From assembly GCA_964538375.1 (NCBI GenBank), contig CAZIFQ010000002.1, forward strand, positions 62,001 to 126,000: a DNA stretch of 64,000 bases, in the 5' to 3' direction. This DNA is from JAUUZQ01 sp964538375 (GTDB lineage: Bacteria; Bacteroidota; Bacteroidia; Bacteroidales; GCA-2748055). The translations under genes were made by a program, and so were the position numbers. Below are positions 7,618 to 16,337 of the stretch, piece by piece (position 1 is the first letter of the stretch; every line of letters starts with the position of its first letter). The notes below the pieces were generated by a model that did not search any database, had not been told where the DNA came from, and saw only the letters and a program-made list of their open reading frames with translations.

Positions 7618-9255
7618 ATGAAATTTACTCATATTGTGCTGCTCCTGGTAGCATCATTATGCATCAATTTAGATGCACAGTCTTCAGAGAAAGAAACCGA
7701 TTCGAAAATTCACCAGGTTACTGTATTCTTCCAGGGAGCCCAGGTTGAGAGAACAACGTCGGCTGTAAATCTACCACTTGGACAAACTACGGTTCTTGTA
7801 AAAGGACTGGAGCAATCGCTTATAGAAAATAGTGTGAGAGCAGGGATTAAAGGTACAGGGGTGATACAAACGATAGTTAAGAAAACAGATTATCTCAACC
7901 TTCAGGAGAGCAATGAACTTATCAAAATGCTCAATAAAAAACTGGAGTTATTGACTCAACAGGTTGAAGACGAACACATGAAGATGAAGGTCTACGAACA
8001 GGAAAGAAACTTTCTGACTACAAATATGAAATTAGGAGGGCAGAACACCGGGGTGAGCGTGGCACAAATTAAAGAAGGAGCAGCATACTACCGTACGCGA
8101 CTTACTGAAGTTGAAACACTCGTCATGAAAGGAAAGAGGAAGGTAAAAGATCTCAATGAGGAGAAAGGAAAGATTAATAAACAGCTATCAGAGCTCAATT
8201 ACAAGAAAAACAGGCCAACCAGTACCCTGGAAATTTCCGTTGAAATGGAGAAAGCCGGTTCCGTAAGTCTCTTGCTGGATTATTATATTACAACAGCTGG
8301 ATGGAGGCCATTATATGACATTAGAGTAGAAGAAGTTGGGAAACCGGTACAGCTGATCAGGAAGGCCTCTGTTGTGCAATCCAGCGGAGAAGATTGGGTG
8401 GATGTGAAGATGACATTCTCTACCGGAAACCCACAGGAAAAGCAAATGGTTCCGGTGTTGAATCCATGGTACCTGAATGTGTATTATCCGAATTACAATT
8501 ATAATCAGAGCAAGTCGAAAGGAATACAGATAAGAGGTATGGCATCAAAAGCTGCTGCCCCTCAAATGGAAATGGCAAAGGAGTCAATGTCTGAATTAGA
8601 TGATTACGATATGGATGGAGCTGCAGCGAGCACCGTATCTTCATCAAAAAACTCCATTCTTGAATTTACTTTAGCATCAAAGGCAAATATCCCTTCAGAT
8701 AATAAGGAATACCTGTTTTCTGTCGGAACTGAGGAGATGGAAGCATCATACCACTATCAGTCTGTGCCCAAAATGAACAAAGCTGCCTACCTGATGGCTA
8801 CTATAAAAGACTGGGAAGGATTTGAACTGGTGGATGGTACTGCAAATATCTATTATGCAAAAACCTTCATTGGAGAAACTTACCTGAATACTTCCATGAC
8901 GCTGGATTCCATGCAGCTATCTTTAGGAAAAGACAAAGGATTAGTCGTGGAACGCAAATCTGTGAAAGATTTTACTCGTTCGAAAGTGATAGGTTCAAAT
9001 GTCCGAAAAAGCTACGCTTATGAGATCATTGTAAGAAATACGAAATCCATTGGAGTAGATCTCGTTCTTGAAGACCAGTTTCCGGTTTCATCCAACAGCG
9101 AGATAACCGTGGACATGGAGGAAAGTAGTGATGGTGTGGTTGATGAAGCCACAGGAAAAGTGACATGGCGTCTTAAATTAGCGCCAGGCGAGACTGTGAA
9201 GATTCCATTGAAATATACTGTTAAGTATCCCAAAGATATGTCTATTAACCTATAG
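7618..9255 (+). CDS. DUF4139/DUF4140 (MuiA-like) exported protein
   Basis: A 545-residue protein with an N-terminal signal peptide (KFTHIVLLLVASLCINLDAQS). A DUF4140-like beta domain follows (about 30-90, starting IHQVTVFFQGAQVERT), then a coiled coil (about 95-195), and a DUF4139 C-terminal domain including WRPLYDIRVE and the closing stretch LAPGETVKIPLKYTVKYP. Members of this family are called mucoidy inhibitor MuiA-like, but no biochemical function is established. It ends in an ordinary stop (TAG at 9253-9255) ten bases before the TM1266-type regulator. An exported envelope protein between rex and a hydrogenase regulator is an unexpected position and may simply reflect operon read-through. 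Confidence 0.85.
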   Translation: MKFTHIVLLLVASLCINLDAQSSEKETDSKIHQVTVFFQGAQVERTTSAVNLPLGQTTVLVKGLEQSLIENSVRAGIKGTGVIQTIVKKTDYLNLQESNELIKMLNKKLELLTQQVEDEHMKMKVYEQERNFLTTNMKLGGQNTGVSVAQIKEGAAYYRTRLTEVETLVMKGKRKVKDLNEEKGKINKQLSELNYKKNRPTSTLEISVEMEKAGSVSLLLDYYITTAGWRPLYDIRVEEVGKPVQLIRKASVVQSSGEDWVDVKMTFSTGNPQEKQMVPVLNPWYLNVYYPNYNYNQSKSKGIQIRGMASKAAAPQMEMAKESMSELDDYDMDGAAASTVSSSKNSILEFTLASKANIPSDNKEYLFSVGTEEMEASYHYQSVPKMNKAAYLMATIKDWEGFELVDGTANIYYAKTFIGETYLNTSMTLDSMQLSLGKDKGLVVERKSVKDFTRSKVIGSNVRKSYAYEIIVRNTKSIGVDLVLEDQFPVSSNSEITVDMEESSDGVVDEATGKVTWRLKLAPGETVKIPLKYTVKYPKDMSINL

Positions 9256-9264
9256 AGAAATACT

Positions 9265-9507
9265 ATGGAAACGAGAATTGGAACTGCTATAATTATTATT
9301 GATGATTCTGGTATGAATACTATTCTGAACAGGATCATCTCTGATCATTCCCGAATGATATTAGGCAGACAGGGACTTCCCATGCGTGAAAGAGGTTTCT
9401 CTGTGATATCTCTGGTTCTTGAAGGGACAACAGACGATTTGGGTTCGCTTACCGGTAAAATTGGTAAATTAGATGGAGTGAGAATAAAATCTGTGCTTGC
9501 AAACTGA
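9265..9507 (+). CDS. TM1266-type putative iron-only hydrogenase system regulator
   Basis: An 80-residue ACT/NikR-C-like protein. It opens with METRIGTAIIIIDDS and includes NRIISDHSRMILGRQGLPM and the closing half FSVISLVLEGTTDDL. This pattern is characteristic of the TM1266 family annotated as iron-only hydrogenase system regulator, usually found beside hydEFG maturation genes or hydrogenases. It has no DNA-binding domain of its own, so the mode of regulation is unknown. Its presence ties the rex-DUF4139 segment to the hydrogenase-type locus. No hydE, hydF or hydG is present in the window. Confidence 0.85.
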   Translation: METRIGTAIIIIDDSGMNTILNRIISDHSRMILGRQGLPMRERGFSVISLVLEGTTDDLGSLTGKIGKLDGVRIKSVLAN

Positions 9508-9608
9508 CAATTTGTTAAAAATGGCCTGCTAATTTGTTAAAAAAGCTCTCTTTAACAACTTTTTTAGAGCTGACGGGTTATTATTGTTGAAAGTAATTGT
9601 TGGGGTGC

Positions 9609-9661
9609 AAGGCAGACTGCGTATCTTTTTGAGGGTTTTAGGGAGTGTAGCAGTCTGCCTT
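9609..9661 (+). terminator. Long-loop hairpin, probable terminator of the hydrogenase-type operon
   Basis: AAGGCAGACTGC at 9609-9620 pairs perfectly with GCAGTCTGCCTT at 9650-9661 around a 29-base loop. The sequence that follows is T-rich (ATTTTACTTCTC) rather than a pure T run. The loop is long for an intrinsic terminator, so a small structured RNA is an alternative. Confidence 0.5.
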
Positions 9662-9907
9662 ATTTTACTTCTCTCCACAAACTGGTCCGAATTCCCGGAC
9701 ATAATACAATAAAAAACTTCTGAACGATTTGGAAATAAATGTTTCCCATGTATTTTGGAAAAGTGATCTTTATGTCTTCTCTGCCGGGAAATAATTTGCA
9801 GTAGTGGTTCCGCAGTCCATTAGCCATCCAGCCATTACCTTACCGCAGGACATATTTATTATGTTTAATGACAGTCATTTTTATGTCTTCCCTTCCTTCA
9901 CCTTTTC

Positions 9908-9915
9908 TATCTTTG
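9908..9915 (+). promoter_or_regulatory. Candidate -7 box before the acyl-CoA synthetase gene
   Basis: TATCTTTG matches TAnnTTTG and ends 19 bases before the ATG at 9935, which would give a very short leader. No clear -33 TTTG is seen. Confidence 0.4.
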
Positions 9916-9934
9916 ATTCTCAAAATATTAGCAA

Positions 9935-11992
9935 ATGATTACCAAGCAACTAATTGATCCACAAAGTATTGTAGTTATCGGCGCCTCCAATAATATTCAA
10001 AAACCCGGAGGAAAATTGTTTCATAGTATCCAGAATGGTTCATATACCGGGGAGTTGTATGCCATGAATCCGAAAGAGGATAAAATACAGGGTCAACCAT
10101 CTTATAGGGATTTACAGGATCTGCCCGATATTGATCTGGCCATATTGGCCATCCCTGCAAAATTTTGTACAGATACTGTAGAATTTCTTTCATCGAAAAA
10201 GAACACAAAGGCATTTATAATAATCTCTGCCGGTTTCAGCGAGGAGAACGAGGAAGGGAAAGAAATTGAAAGGAAAATCACGGAGATTTGTAATGTTCAT
10301 GAGGCAGCACTTATTGGTCCCAATTGCATTGGTGTGATGACACCAGGATACCAGGGTGTATTTACCATGCCTATCCCCAAACTTGATCCTGCCGGATGTG
10401 ATTTCATTTCAGGTAGTGGGGCAACAGCAGTCTTCATTATGGAGGCGGGCTTGCAGAAAGGATTGAAATTTAACAGCGTATTTTCAGTTGGAAATTCTGC
10501 GCAAAATGGTGTGGAAGATGTGCTGGAATATATGGATATGACTTACGAAGAAGGAGTTAGCTCAAGGGCAAAAGTGCTCTACTTTGAGGCCATAAAGAAC
10601 CCGGATAAATTATTGAAGCATGCTACCAGCTTAATTAGAAAAGGATGCAGGATAGCGGCGATCAAAGCTGGTACATCCTCTGCCGGTTCAAGGGCTGCAT
10701 CGTCACATACCGGCGCCCTGGCAAGCTCGGATAGTGCAGTGGATGCATTGTTCCGCAAAGCAGGCATCATCAGGTGTTTCGGACGGGAGGAGCTGACCAA
10801 TGTAGCAGCGGTGTTACTTTATCCTGAAATACCTAAAAAGAATTATGCGATCATAACCCATGCCGGCGGACCAGCAGTGATGCTAACCGATATCCTGGCA
10901 GAAGGAGGAATGGATGTGCCACATCTCGAGGGAGAGGCAGCAGATGAATTGTTGTCTCATCTCTTTCCCGGATCTTCAACGGCAAATCCATTGGATATTC
11001 TTGCTACCGGAACAGCGGAGCATGTAAAACTTTGCCTGGAATATTGCGAAGACAGGTTTGAGGAGATCGATGGAACCATATTGATCTTCGGGACACCAGG
11101 TCTGGCTCCTGTGTTTGATGTGTATGATGCACTGCACCAGCATATGCTTACTGCAAAGAAACCTGTGTTTCCGGTATTGCCGTCTGTTACCACGGCACGT
11201 GAGGAAGTGGAGCATTTTCTTGGCTATGGCCGTGTCAATTTCCCCGATGAAGTACTGCTAGGCAAAGCCCTGGTGAAAATTCACAATACCCCGGTTCCTG
11301 CCGGTGAGACAGTCAGCTTAAATGGGATCAACATTGAGGCAATACGAAACGTAATTGAAAAGTCAGAGAATGGTTATCTCTTGCCTGGGCAAGTTCAGGA
11401 CATCCTCGATGCTGCTGGAATTCCGAGGGTGAGGGAAATCGTTACTTCAGAAGAGACCGAGCTATGCAAGAAGGTGGAAGAAACAGGTTTTCCAGTGGTA
11501 ATGAAGGTCGTGGGACCTGTTCATAAAACTGATGTGGGTGGTGTAGCGCTGAATATCGAAAACCAGGATCAGCTTCTTGCTGAGTTTGAGCGGATGAAAA
11601 AAATTGAGGGCTACCAGGCAGTGATGGTACAGCCAATGTTGAGCGGACTTGAGCTCTTTGCCGGTGCAAGCTATGAACCGGATTATGGCCATGTGGTCAT
11701 GTGTGGTTTAGGAGGAATTTATGTTGAGGCATTGAAGGATATAGCAACCGGACTGGCACCACTTTCAAATGTTGAGGCCAATACCATGATCAGGTCATTG
11801 AAAAGTTATAGCCTGTTGAAAGGCATCAGGGGAGAGAAAGGGATTAACATACAGAAATATGCAGATATCATTGTTCGCTTATCTACCGTTTTGCGGTATG
11901 CCACCGAGATAAAGGAGCTTGATTTGAATCCCTTGATGGCCATAGGAGACAAGGTGGTGGTTGTAGATTCGAGGGTGAGAATTGATAAATAG
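9935..11992 (+). CDS. ADP-forming acetate/acyl--CoA ligase, fused alpha-beta
   Basis: At 685 residues the protein has the fused layout: CoA-binding Rossmann domain (about 8-130, IVVIGASNNIQKPGGK), two succinyl-CoA-ligase-like domains (to about 450, including the phosphohistidine motif SSHTGALA), and a C-terminal ATP-grasp domain (about 465-680, with GFPVVMKVVGP and HKTDVGGV). The enzyme converts acyl-CoA, ADP and phosphate to the free acid, ATP and CoA, and serves for substrate-level phosphorylation in acetate- or amino-acid-fermenting anaerobes. It precedes an aminotransferase and a 2-oxoacid:ferredoxin oxidoreductase, so a branched-chain or aryl acyl-CoA substrate is plausible. Substrate choice cannot be read from sequence. 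Confidence 0.9.
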   Translation: MITKQLIDPQSIVVIGASNNIQKPGGKLFHSIQNGSYTGELYAMNPKEDKIQGQPSYRDLQDLPDIDLAILAIPAKFCTDTVEFLSSKKNTKAFIIISAGFSEENEEGKEIERKITEICNVHEAALIGPNCIGVMTPGYQGVFTMPIPKLDPAGCDFISGSGATAVFIMEAGLQKGLKFNSVFSVGNSAQNGVEDVLEYMDMTYEEGVSSRAKVLYFEAIKNPDKLLKHATSLIRKGCRIAAIKAGTSSAGSRAASSHTGALASSDSAVDALFRKAGIIRCFGREELTNVAAVLLYPEIPKKNYAIITHAGGPAVMLTDILAEGGMDVPHLEGEAADELLSHLFPGSSTANPLDILATGTAEHVKLCLEYCEDRFEEIDGTILIFGTPGLAPVFDVYDALHQHMLTAKKPVFPVLPSVTTAREEVEHFLGYGRVNFPDEVLLGKALVKIHNTPVPAGETVSLNGINIEAIRNVIEKSENGYLLPGQVQDILDAAGIPRVREIVTSEETELCKKVEETGFPVVMKVVGPVHKTDVGGVALNIENQDQLLAEFERMKKIEGYQAVMVQPMLSGLELFAGASYEPDYGHVVMCGLGGIYVEALKDIATGLAPLSNVEANTMIRSLKSYSLLKGIRGEKGINIQKYADIIVRLSTVLRYATEIKELDLNPLMAIGDKVVVVDSRVRIDK

Positions 11993-12106
11993 ATAAAGTT
12001 TTTTTTTGGATGGTAAATTCCTCATAGCAATTATTGACTTTGAAAAATCGCTGAAGAACACATTATTGTTATGCTGTTCGACACCCTTTATATTGCTAAC
12101 AATTTA

Positions 12107-12114
12107 TAATTTTG
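12107..12114 (+). promoter_or_regulatory. Candidate -7 box before the aminotransferase
   Basis: TAATTTTG followed by C matches TAnnTTTGC and ends 18 bases before the ATG at 12133. It overlaps a possible TTG start at 12112, which argues that the later ATG is the true start. Confidence 0.45.
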
Positions 12115-12132
12115 CATAAGAAAAAAGTATCA

Positions 12133-13449
12133 ATGGTTAAGACTCCAATCGACGGTAAAGTTGTCACAGAAGTCATCAATAATTTCGGTATTCATCCTGT
12201 TGGTAAAGGCTCTATTCGTGAGATAGTGAAAATTGTCAATGATATCGAGCGTATCACAGGAGAAAAGTTTATCAGGATGGAGATGGGTGTTCCCGGGCTC
12301 GATCCTGCTGCTGTGGGCGTTGAAGCAGAGATAAAGGCACTGAAAAGCGGCGTGGCATCAAAATATCCAAACATCGAAGGTATTCCTTCCTTGAAAAAGG
12401 AAGCTGCCAGGTTCATCAAGCTGTTTATGAATATTGAAGTTCCGGAGGAATGCTGTATTCCTACGGTTGGATCAATGATGGGTGGTATGGCTTCATTTAT
12501 GGTAGTGAACAGGTCTGATCAATACCGCATAGGAACACTTTTCCTCGATCCTGGATTCCCGGTGCAGAAACAACAGTGCCTGGTTTTAGGTCATGAATTC
12601 GGATCTTTTGATTTTTACGATTTCAGGGGAGATAAACTCGAAGCAAAGCTTGAAGAGGAACTCAATATGGGTAAGTACTCTTCATTACTCTATTCAAATC
12701 CAAATAATCCATCGTGGATATGTCTGACGGAAAAAGAGTTGGAGGTAATTGGGAAAATATCAAGGAAATACGATGTTACCGTTATAGAAGACCTGGCCTA
12801 TTTTGCCATGGATTTCCGCAATGACCTTTCACAGCCGGGGAAGCCGCCTTACCAACCCACAGTGGCAAGATATACTGATAACTGGTTGCTGCTGATATCC
12901 AGTTCAAAGGCCTTCAGTTATGCTGGTCAGCGGATTGGAATGATGATCGTTTCTCCGACATTGTTCAACAGGAAATTTCCAGACCTGAAAAGATACTATT
13001 CTTCAGAAAAATTTGGACATGCCATGATTTTTGGGGCCTTGTATGCCCTGTCAGCTGGAGCTGCACATACACCTCAGTTTGCACTGGCAGCAATACTGAA
13101 AGCAGTAAATGATGGGGAATATAATTTTGTGGAAGTAGTGAAGGAATATGGTGAGAAAGCCAAAATTATGAAACAGCTTTTCACCAAATACGGATTTCAG
13201 ATTGTATACGATAAGGACCTGGATGAACCCATTGCTGATGGCTTTTATTTTACAATCTCCTATGAGGGATTTGACGGTGTGGAATTGGTTGAGGAACTGC
13301 TGTTTTACGGGATCAGTGCGATCTCCCTCAATATTACAGGAAGCGCCTACAATGAGGGGTTAAGGGCTTGTGTATCACTGGTTAGCAGAGACCAGTTTGG
13401 TGATCTTGAGCATAGATTAAAGTGTTTTTCTGAGAATCATCCTCTTTAA
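12133..13449 (+). CDS. Class I/II pyridoxal-phosphate aminotransferase
   Basis: A fold-type I aminotransferase of about 438 residues. The PLP lysine lies in SSSKAFSYAGQRIG, the family motif SNPNNPSW precedes the cofactor aspartate region (VIEDLAYF), and the N-terminal substrate segment is EMGVPGLDP. ATG 12133 is preferred over an in-frame TTG at 12112 because the TTG lies inside the candidate promoter. Between the acyl-CoA synthetase and the oxoacid:ferredoxin oxidoreductase genes, it most likely supplies 2-oxoacids from amino acids. The amino-acid specificity is unknown. Confidence 0.88.
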   Translation: MVKTPIDGKVVTEVINNFGIHPVGKGSIREIVKIVNDIERITGEKFIRMEMGVPGLDPAAVGVEAEIKALKSGVASKYPNIEGIPSLKKEAARFIKLFMNIEVPEECCIPTVGSMMGGMASFMVVNRSDQYRIGTLFLDPGFPVQKQQCLVLGHEFGSFDFYDFRGDKLEAKLEEELNMGKYSSLLYSNPNNPSWICLTEKELEVIGKISRKYDVTVIEDLAYFAMDFRNDLSQPGKPPYQPTVARYTDNWLLLISSSKAFSYAGQRIGMMIVSPTLFNRKFPDLKRYYSSEKFGHAMIFGALYALSAGAAHTPQFALAAILKAVNDGEYNFVEVVKEYGEKAKIMKQLFTKYGFQIVYDKDLDEPIADGFYFTISYEGFDGVELVEELLFYGISAISLNITGSAYNEGLRACVSLVSRDQFGDLEHRLKCFSENHPL

Positions 13450-13581
13450 GGAGCACTTATTTATAGTTACTTTAAAATAGAACGAAAAGGGATGAATAGA
13501 TTATTATGGGGATAACTTTTTTTTATTATCGTAGGGTTTTCTCTACTTTGTCACCCATAATTTCGAATAAGACACTTTCAG

Positions 13582-13603
13582 GAATGAAAATTTGGTTTCA
13601 TTC
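13582..13603. repeat. Short perfect inverted repeat upstream of the ferredoxin subunit gene
   Basis: GAATGAAA (13582-13589) and TTTCATTC (13596-13603) flank a 6-base centre, about 50 bases before the ferredoxin ATG. It could be an operator or a small leader hairpin; nothing further supports either. Confidence 0.3.
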
Positions 13604-13654
13604 TATGGATAAGAAAAGAAATACTGAATTGAGTTTAGAATAAAACTATTAGTT

Positions 13655-13879
13655 ATGGGAAAAATGCGTGGCGCAATAGTTGTTGATATTGAGAGATGCA
13701 AAGGATGTGAAGTATGTGTGGTTAATTGTCCAACCGATACTATTGCTTTGTCAAAAGAGGTAAATGGTAAGGGCTATCATTATGCATATATGGAGAATCC
13801 AGAGGCATGTACCGGATGCACAAATTGTGCTATTGTTTGCCCCGATGGGGCAATAACTGTTTACAGGGTTAAAGTGTAA
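13655..13879 (+). CDS. 4Fe-4S dicluster ferredoxin subunit of 2-oxoacid:ferredoxin oxidoreductase
   Basis: A 74-residue ferredoxin-like protein with two [4Fe-4S] motifs: CKGCEVCVVNC (Cys 16, 19, 22, 26) and CTGCTNCAIVC. It is the delta subunit of a four-subunit VorDABC/KorDABC-type oxidoreductase, carrying electrons from the TPP-bearing subunit to external ferredoxin. It is the first gene of the cluster, and the alpha subunit starts 17 bases later. The order delta-alpha-beta-gamma is common in Bacteroidota. Confidence 0.92.
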   Translation: MGKMRGAIVVDIERCKGCEVCVVNCPTDTIALSKEVNGKGYHYAYMENPEACTGCTNCAIVCPDGAITVYRVKV

Positions 13880-13896
13880 CAAATAAGAACTTTTAC

Positions 13897-14967
13897 ATGA
13901 GTGAACTTCGATTAATGAAAGGCAATGAAGCTATTGCCGAGGCAGCAATCAGAGCAGGTGTGGATGCGTATTTTGGATATCCAATCACACCGCAGTCTGA
14001 AGTGCTGGAATACCTAACGATGGAGCGTCCGGAAGAACGCACAGGAATGGTAGTATTGCAAGCTGAAAGTGAAATAGCCGCGATCAATATGGTTTATGGA
14101 GCTGCAGGAACAGGTAAAAAAGTAATGACCTCTTCATCGAGTCCTGGCATCAGTTTGAAGATGGAAGGGATTAGTTATATCGCGGGTGCTGAATTGCCCT
14201 GCCTGATAGTGAATGTTGTTCGTGGTGGCCCCGGATTGGGTACTATTCAACCTTCGCAGGCAGATTATTACCAGGCAACCAAGGGAGGTGGTCATGGAGA
14301 TTACAACATGATTGTTCTGGCGCCAGCGTCAGTTCAGGAGATGGCAGACTTTGTGGACCTGGGATTTGAACTGGCTTTTAAATACAGGAACCCAACAATG
14401 ATTTTATCCGATGGGCTCATTGGACAAATGATGGAAAAGGTTGAATTACCTGACCAGAAAGAACGGGTGACAGAGTTTGATCAAAGCTGGGTTACAACGG
14501 GAAAGACCAAGGATCGTGAGAGAAATATTATTACTTCATTGAACCTGGACTCTGAACTGCAGTATGAACATAACCTCAAGCTGCAGGCAAAGTACAAGGC
14601 CATGATGGATGATGTTATGTACGAGACCTTCGATACTGATGATGCTGAATTCTTATTGGTGGCTTACGGATCAAGCGCCAGGATTTGTCAAAAAGCTGTT
14701 GACGTTGCTCGCAGCAGGGGAAAGAAACTGGGGCTTTTACGTCCACAAACACTCTTTCCATTTCCGGAAGAAGCAATCGCAAAACTTGCGAAACAGGTAA
14801 AAGGAATTCTAGCTGTTGAGCTAAGTGCCGGTCAGATGGTAGATGATGTGCGGCTTGCTGTAAATGGTCGCATTCCTGTACACCATTTTGGTACTCCGGG
14901 TGGTAAGATTCATTCACCGGATGATGTTCTGAAAGCTATTGACGAAAAATTATTGGGAGGATTTTAA
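13897..14967 (+). CDS. vorB: 2-oxoacid:ferredoxin oxidoreductase alpha subunit (VorB-like)
   Basis: A 356-residue protein with the pyruvate-ferredoxin-oxidoreductase domain I fold. The start MKGNEAIAEAAIRAGVDAYFGYPITPQSEV is diagnostic for this family, followed by TSSSSPGISLKMEGISYIAGAELP and the PxLGTIQPSQADY region. The C-terminal transketolase-C-like domain begins near 245 (FLLVAYGSSARICQKAV). It works with the beta, gamma and ferredoxin subunits to oxidise 2-oxoacids to acyl-CoA. Close relatives are labelled as 3-methyl-2-oxobutanoate (branched-chain) or 2-oxoglutarate enzymes, and the two cannot be separated by eye. Its stop is directly followed by the beta subunit start. Confidence 0.9.
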   Translation: MSELRLMKGNEAIAEAAIRAGVDAYFGYPITPQSEVLEYLTMERPEERTGMVVLQAESEIAAINMVYGAAGTGKKVMTSSSSPGISLKMEGISYIAGAELPCLIVNVVRGGPGLGTIQPSQADYYQATKGGGHGDYNMIVLAPASVQEMADFVDLGFELAFKYRNPTMILSDGLIGQMMEKVELPDQKERVTEFDQSWVTTGKTKDRERNIITSLNLDSELQYEHNLKLQAKYKAMMDDVMYETFDTDDAEFLLVAYGSSARICQKAVDVARSRGKKLGLLRPQTLFPFPEEAIAKLAKQVKGILAVELSAGQMVDDVRLAVNGRIPVHHFGTPGGKIHSPDDVLKAIDEKLLGGF

Positions 14968-15765
14968 ATGGAAATAAATGAAATTATAAAACCGGAAAAC
15001 CTGGTCTTTAAGCGTACTGCGCTTATGACTGATAACCATCTTTCTTATTGTCCGGGTTGTGGTCATGGTACTGTTCATCATCTTGTTATGGAAGTAATTG
15101 AGGAGATGGGACTCCAGGAAGAAACAATTGGTGTGGCTCCTGTGGGTTGCTCTGTGTTGGCGTACGATTTTATGGATATCGATATGACCCAGGCTGCTCA
15201 CGGCAGGGCTCCTGCTGTGGCAACAGGAATTAAAAGAACCTGGCCGGATAAAATAGTATTTACTTACCAGGGTGATGGTGACCTTGCTGCCATTGGTACT
15301 GCAGAAACAATCCACGCTTGTAACAGGGGAGAGAATATCGTTATCATATTTGTCAATAACGGGATCTATGGTATGACAGGTGGACAAATGGCTCCAACAA
15401 CCCTCGAAGGGATGAAATCTTCAACCTCACCCTACGGAAGGGATGTAAAAACAATGGGTTATCCAATAAAAATGACGGAGTTGGTTGCTCAGCTTCCTGG
15501 AACTCATTTTGTTACCAGGCAGGCGGTTCATAAGCCGGGAAATGTCAGGAAAACAAAGAAGGCCATCAGGAAGGCATTCGAGATACAGCAGGAAAAGAAA
15601 GGCCTGGCATTTATCGAAGTTGTTTCCAATTGTAATTCAGGATGGCGTATGACGCCAAACGATTCAAATGTTTGGATGGAAGAGAACATGTTCCCATTTT
15701 TTCCACTGGGTGATATAAAAGTCGACGGAAAAATTGTGAAAGATTTACTTGAAGGTCTGAAATAA
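14968..15765 (+). CDS. vorA: 2-oxoacid:ferredoxin oxidoreductase beta subunit, TPP-binding (VorA-like)
   Basis: A 265-residue thiamine-pyrophosphate-binding subunit. It has the [4Fe-4S]-ligand pair CPGCGHG near the N-terminus, the TPP motif beginning GDGDLAAIG and ending in VNN about 25 residues later, and the family segment GIYGMTGGQMAPTT. A conserved late Cys lies in VSNCNSGWRMTP. It catalyses decarboxylation of the 2-oxoacid and electron transfer to the attached ferredoxin subunit. The ATG lies immediately after the alpha stop, so expression is tightly coupled. Confidence 0.92.
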   Translation: MEINEIIKPENLVFKRTALMTDNHLSYCPGCGHGTVHHLVMEVIEEMGLQEETIGVAPVGCSVLAYDFMDIDMTQAAHGRAPAVATGIKRTWPDKIVFTYQGDGDLAAIGTAETIHACNRGENIVIIFVNNGIYGMTGGQMAPTTLEGMKSSTSPYGRDVKTMGYPIKMTELVAQLPGTHFVTRQAVHKPGNVRKTKKAIRKAFEIQQEKKGLAFIEVVSNCNSGWRMTPNDSNVWMEENMFPFFPLGDIKVDGKIVKDLLEGLK

Positions 15766-15791
15766 TAAGTCGGGAATTAATACTAAAAACT

Positions 15792-16337
15792 ATGACTGAA
15801 GAGATTATAATAGCAGGATTTGGAGGACAGGGAGTCCTTTCAATGGGTAAAATACTTGCTTACTCAGGAATTATGCAAGAACAGGAAGTAAGCTGGATGC
15901 CTTCTTATGGACCTGAAATGAGAGGAGGAACCGCGAATGTTACCGTGATTTTAAGTGATGACAGGGTAAGCTCACCCGTCCTGCAAAGTTATGATACCGC
16001 CATTATCCTGAATCAGCAATCGATGGATAAATTTGAGTCTACCGTGAAACCTGGTGGCTTACTGCTCTATGATCCCAATGGAATATCCCGACCTCCGGAG
16101 CGTGACGATATTAGTGTTTATAAAGTAGATGCTGTTGGTGAAGCAGCCAAATTATCTTCAAATAAGACTTTCAATATGATCGTTTTAGGAGCGTACTTGA
16201 AGCTCCATCCCGTTGTGGAACTTGAGAATGTGATTAAAGGACTTAAAAAATCACTCCCTGAGCGCCATCATCACCTGATACCGGCCAATGAAGAGGCCAT
16301 TACCCGGGGAATGGAAATTGTTACTGAAGTCAGGTAG
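15792..16337 (+). CDS. vorC: 2-oxoacid:ferredoxin oxidoreductase gamma subunit
   Basis: A 181-residue protein starting TEEIIIAGFGGQGVLSMGKILAYSG, the hallmark of the gamma domain of pyruvate/2-oxoacid:acceptor oxidoreductases, with the following segment SWMPSYGPEMRGGTANVTV also conserved. It completes the four-subunit enzyme whose genes lie at 13655-16337. The gamma domain helps shape the CoA and substrate site. It starts 26 bases after the beta gene and is the last gene of the set. Confidence 0.92.
   Translation: MTEEIIIAGFGGQGVLSMGKILAYSGIMQEQEVSWMPSYGPEMRGGTANVTVILSDDRVSSPVLQSYDTAIILNQQSMDKFESTVKPGGLLLYDPNGISRPPERDDISVYKVDAVGEAAKLSSNKTFNMIVLGAYLKLHPVVELENVIKGLKKSLPERHHHLIPANEEAITRGMEIVTEVR

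Larger units (their letters stand above)
9508..9934. other. Non-coding interval after the hydrogenase-type operon
   Basis: No convincing gene is present in this 427-base gap. It holds two direct copies of AATTTGTTAAAAA (9509-9521 and 9531-9543) and an inverted TTTAACAA at 9551-9558, giving three TTGTTAA half-sites. It also contains a small GCTCT/AGAGC hairpin (9544-9571), a strong 12-base-pair hairpin (9609-9661), a repeated TTTATGTCTTC (9769-9779 and 9880-9890), and a -7 box for the next gene. Confidence 0.6.

Noticed and set aside
12112..12132. TTG start that would extend the aminotransferase by seven residues
   Set aside because: It lies within a good TAnnTTTGC promoter box and the added residues are not typical; ATG 12133 fits better.
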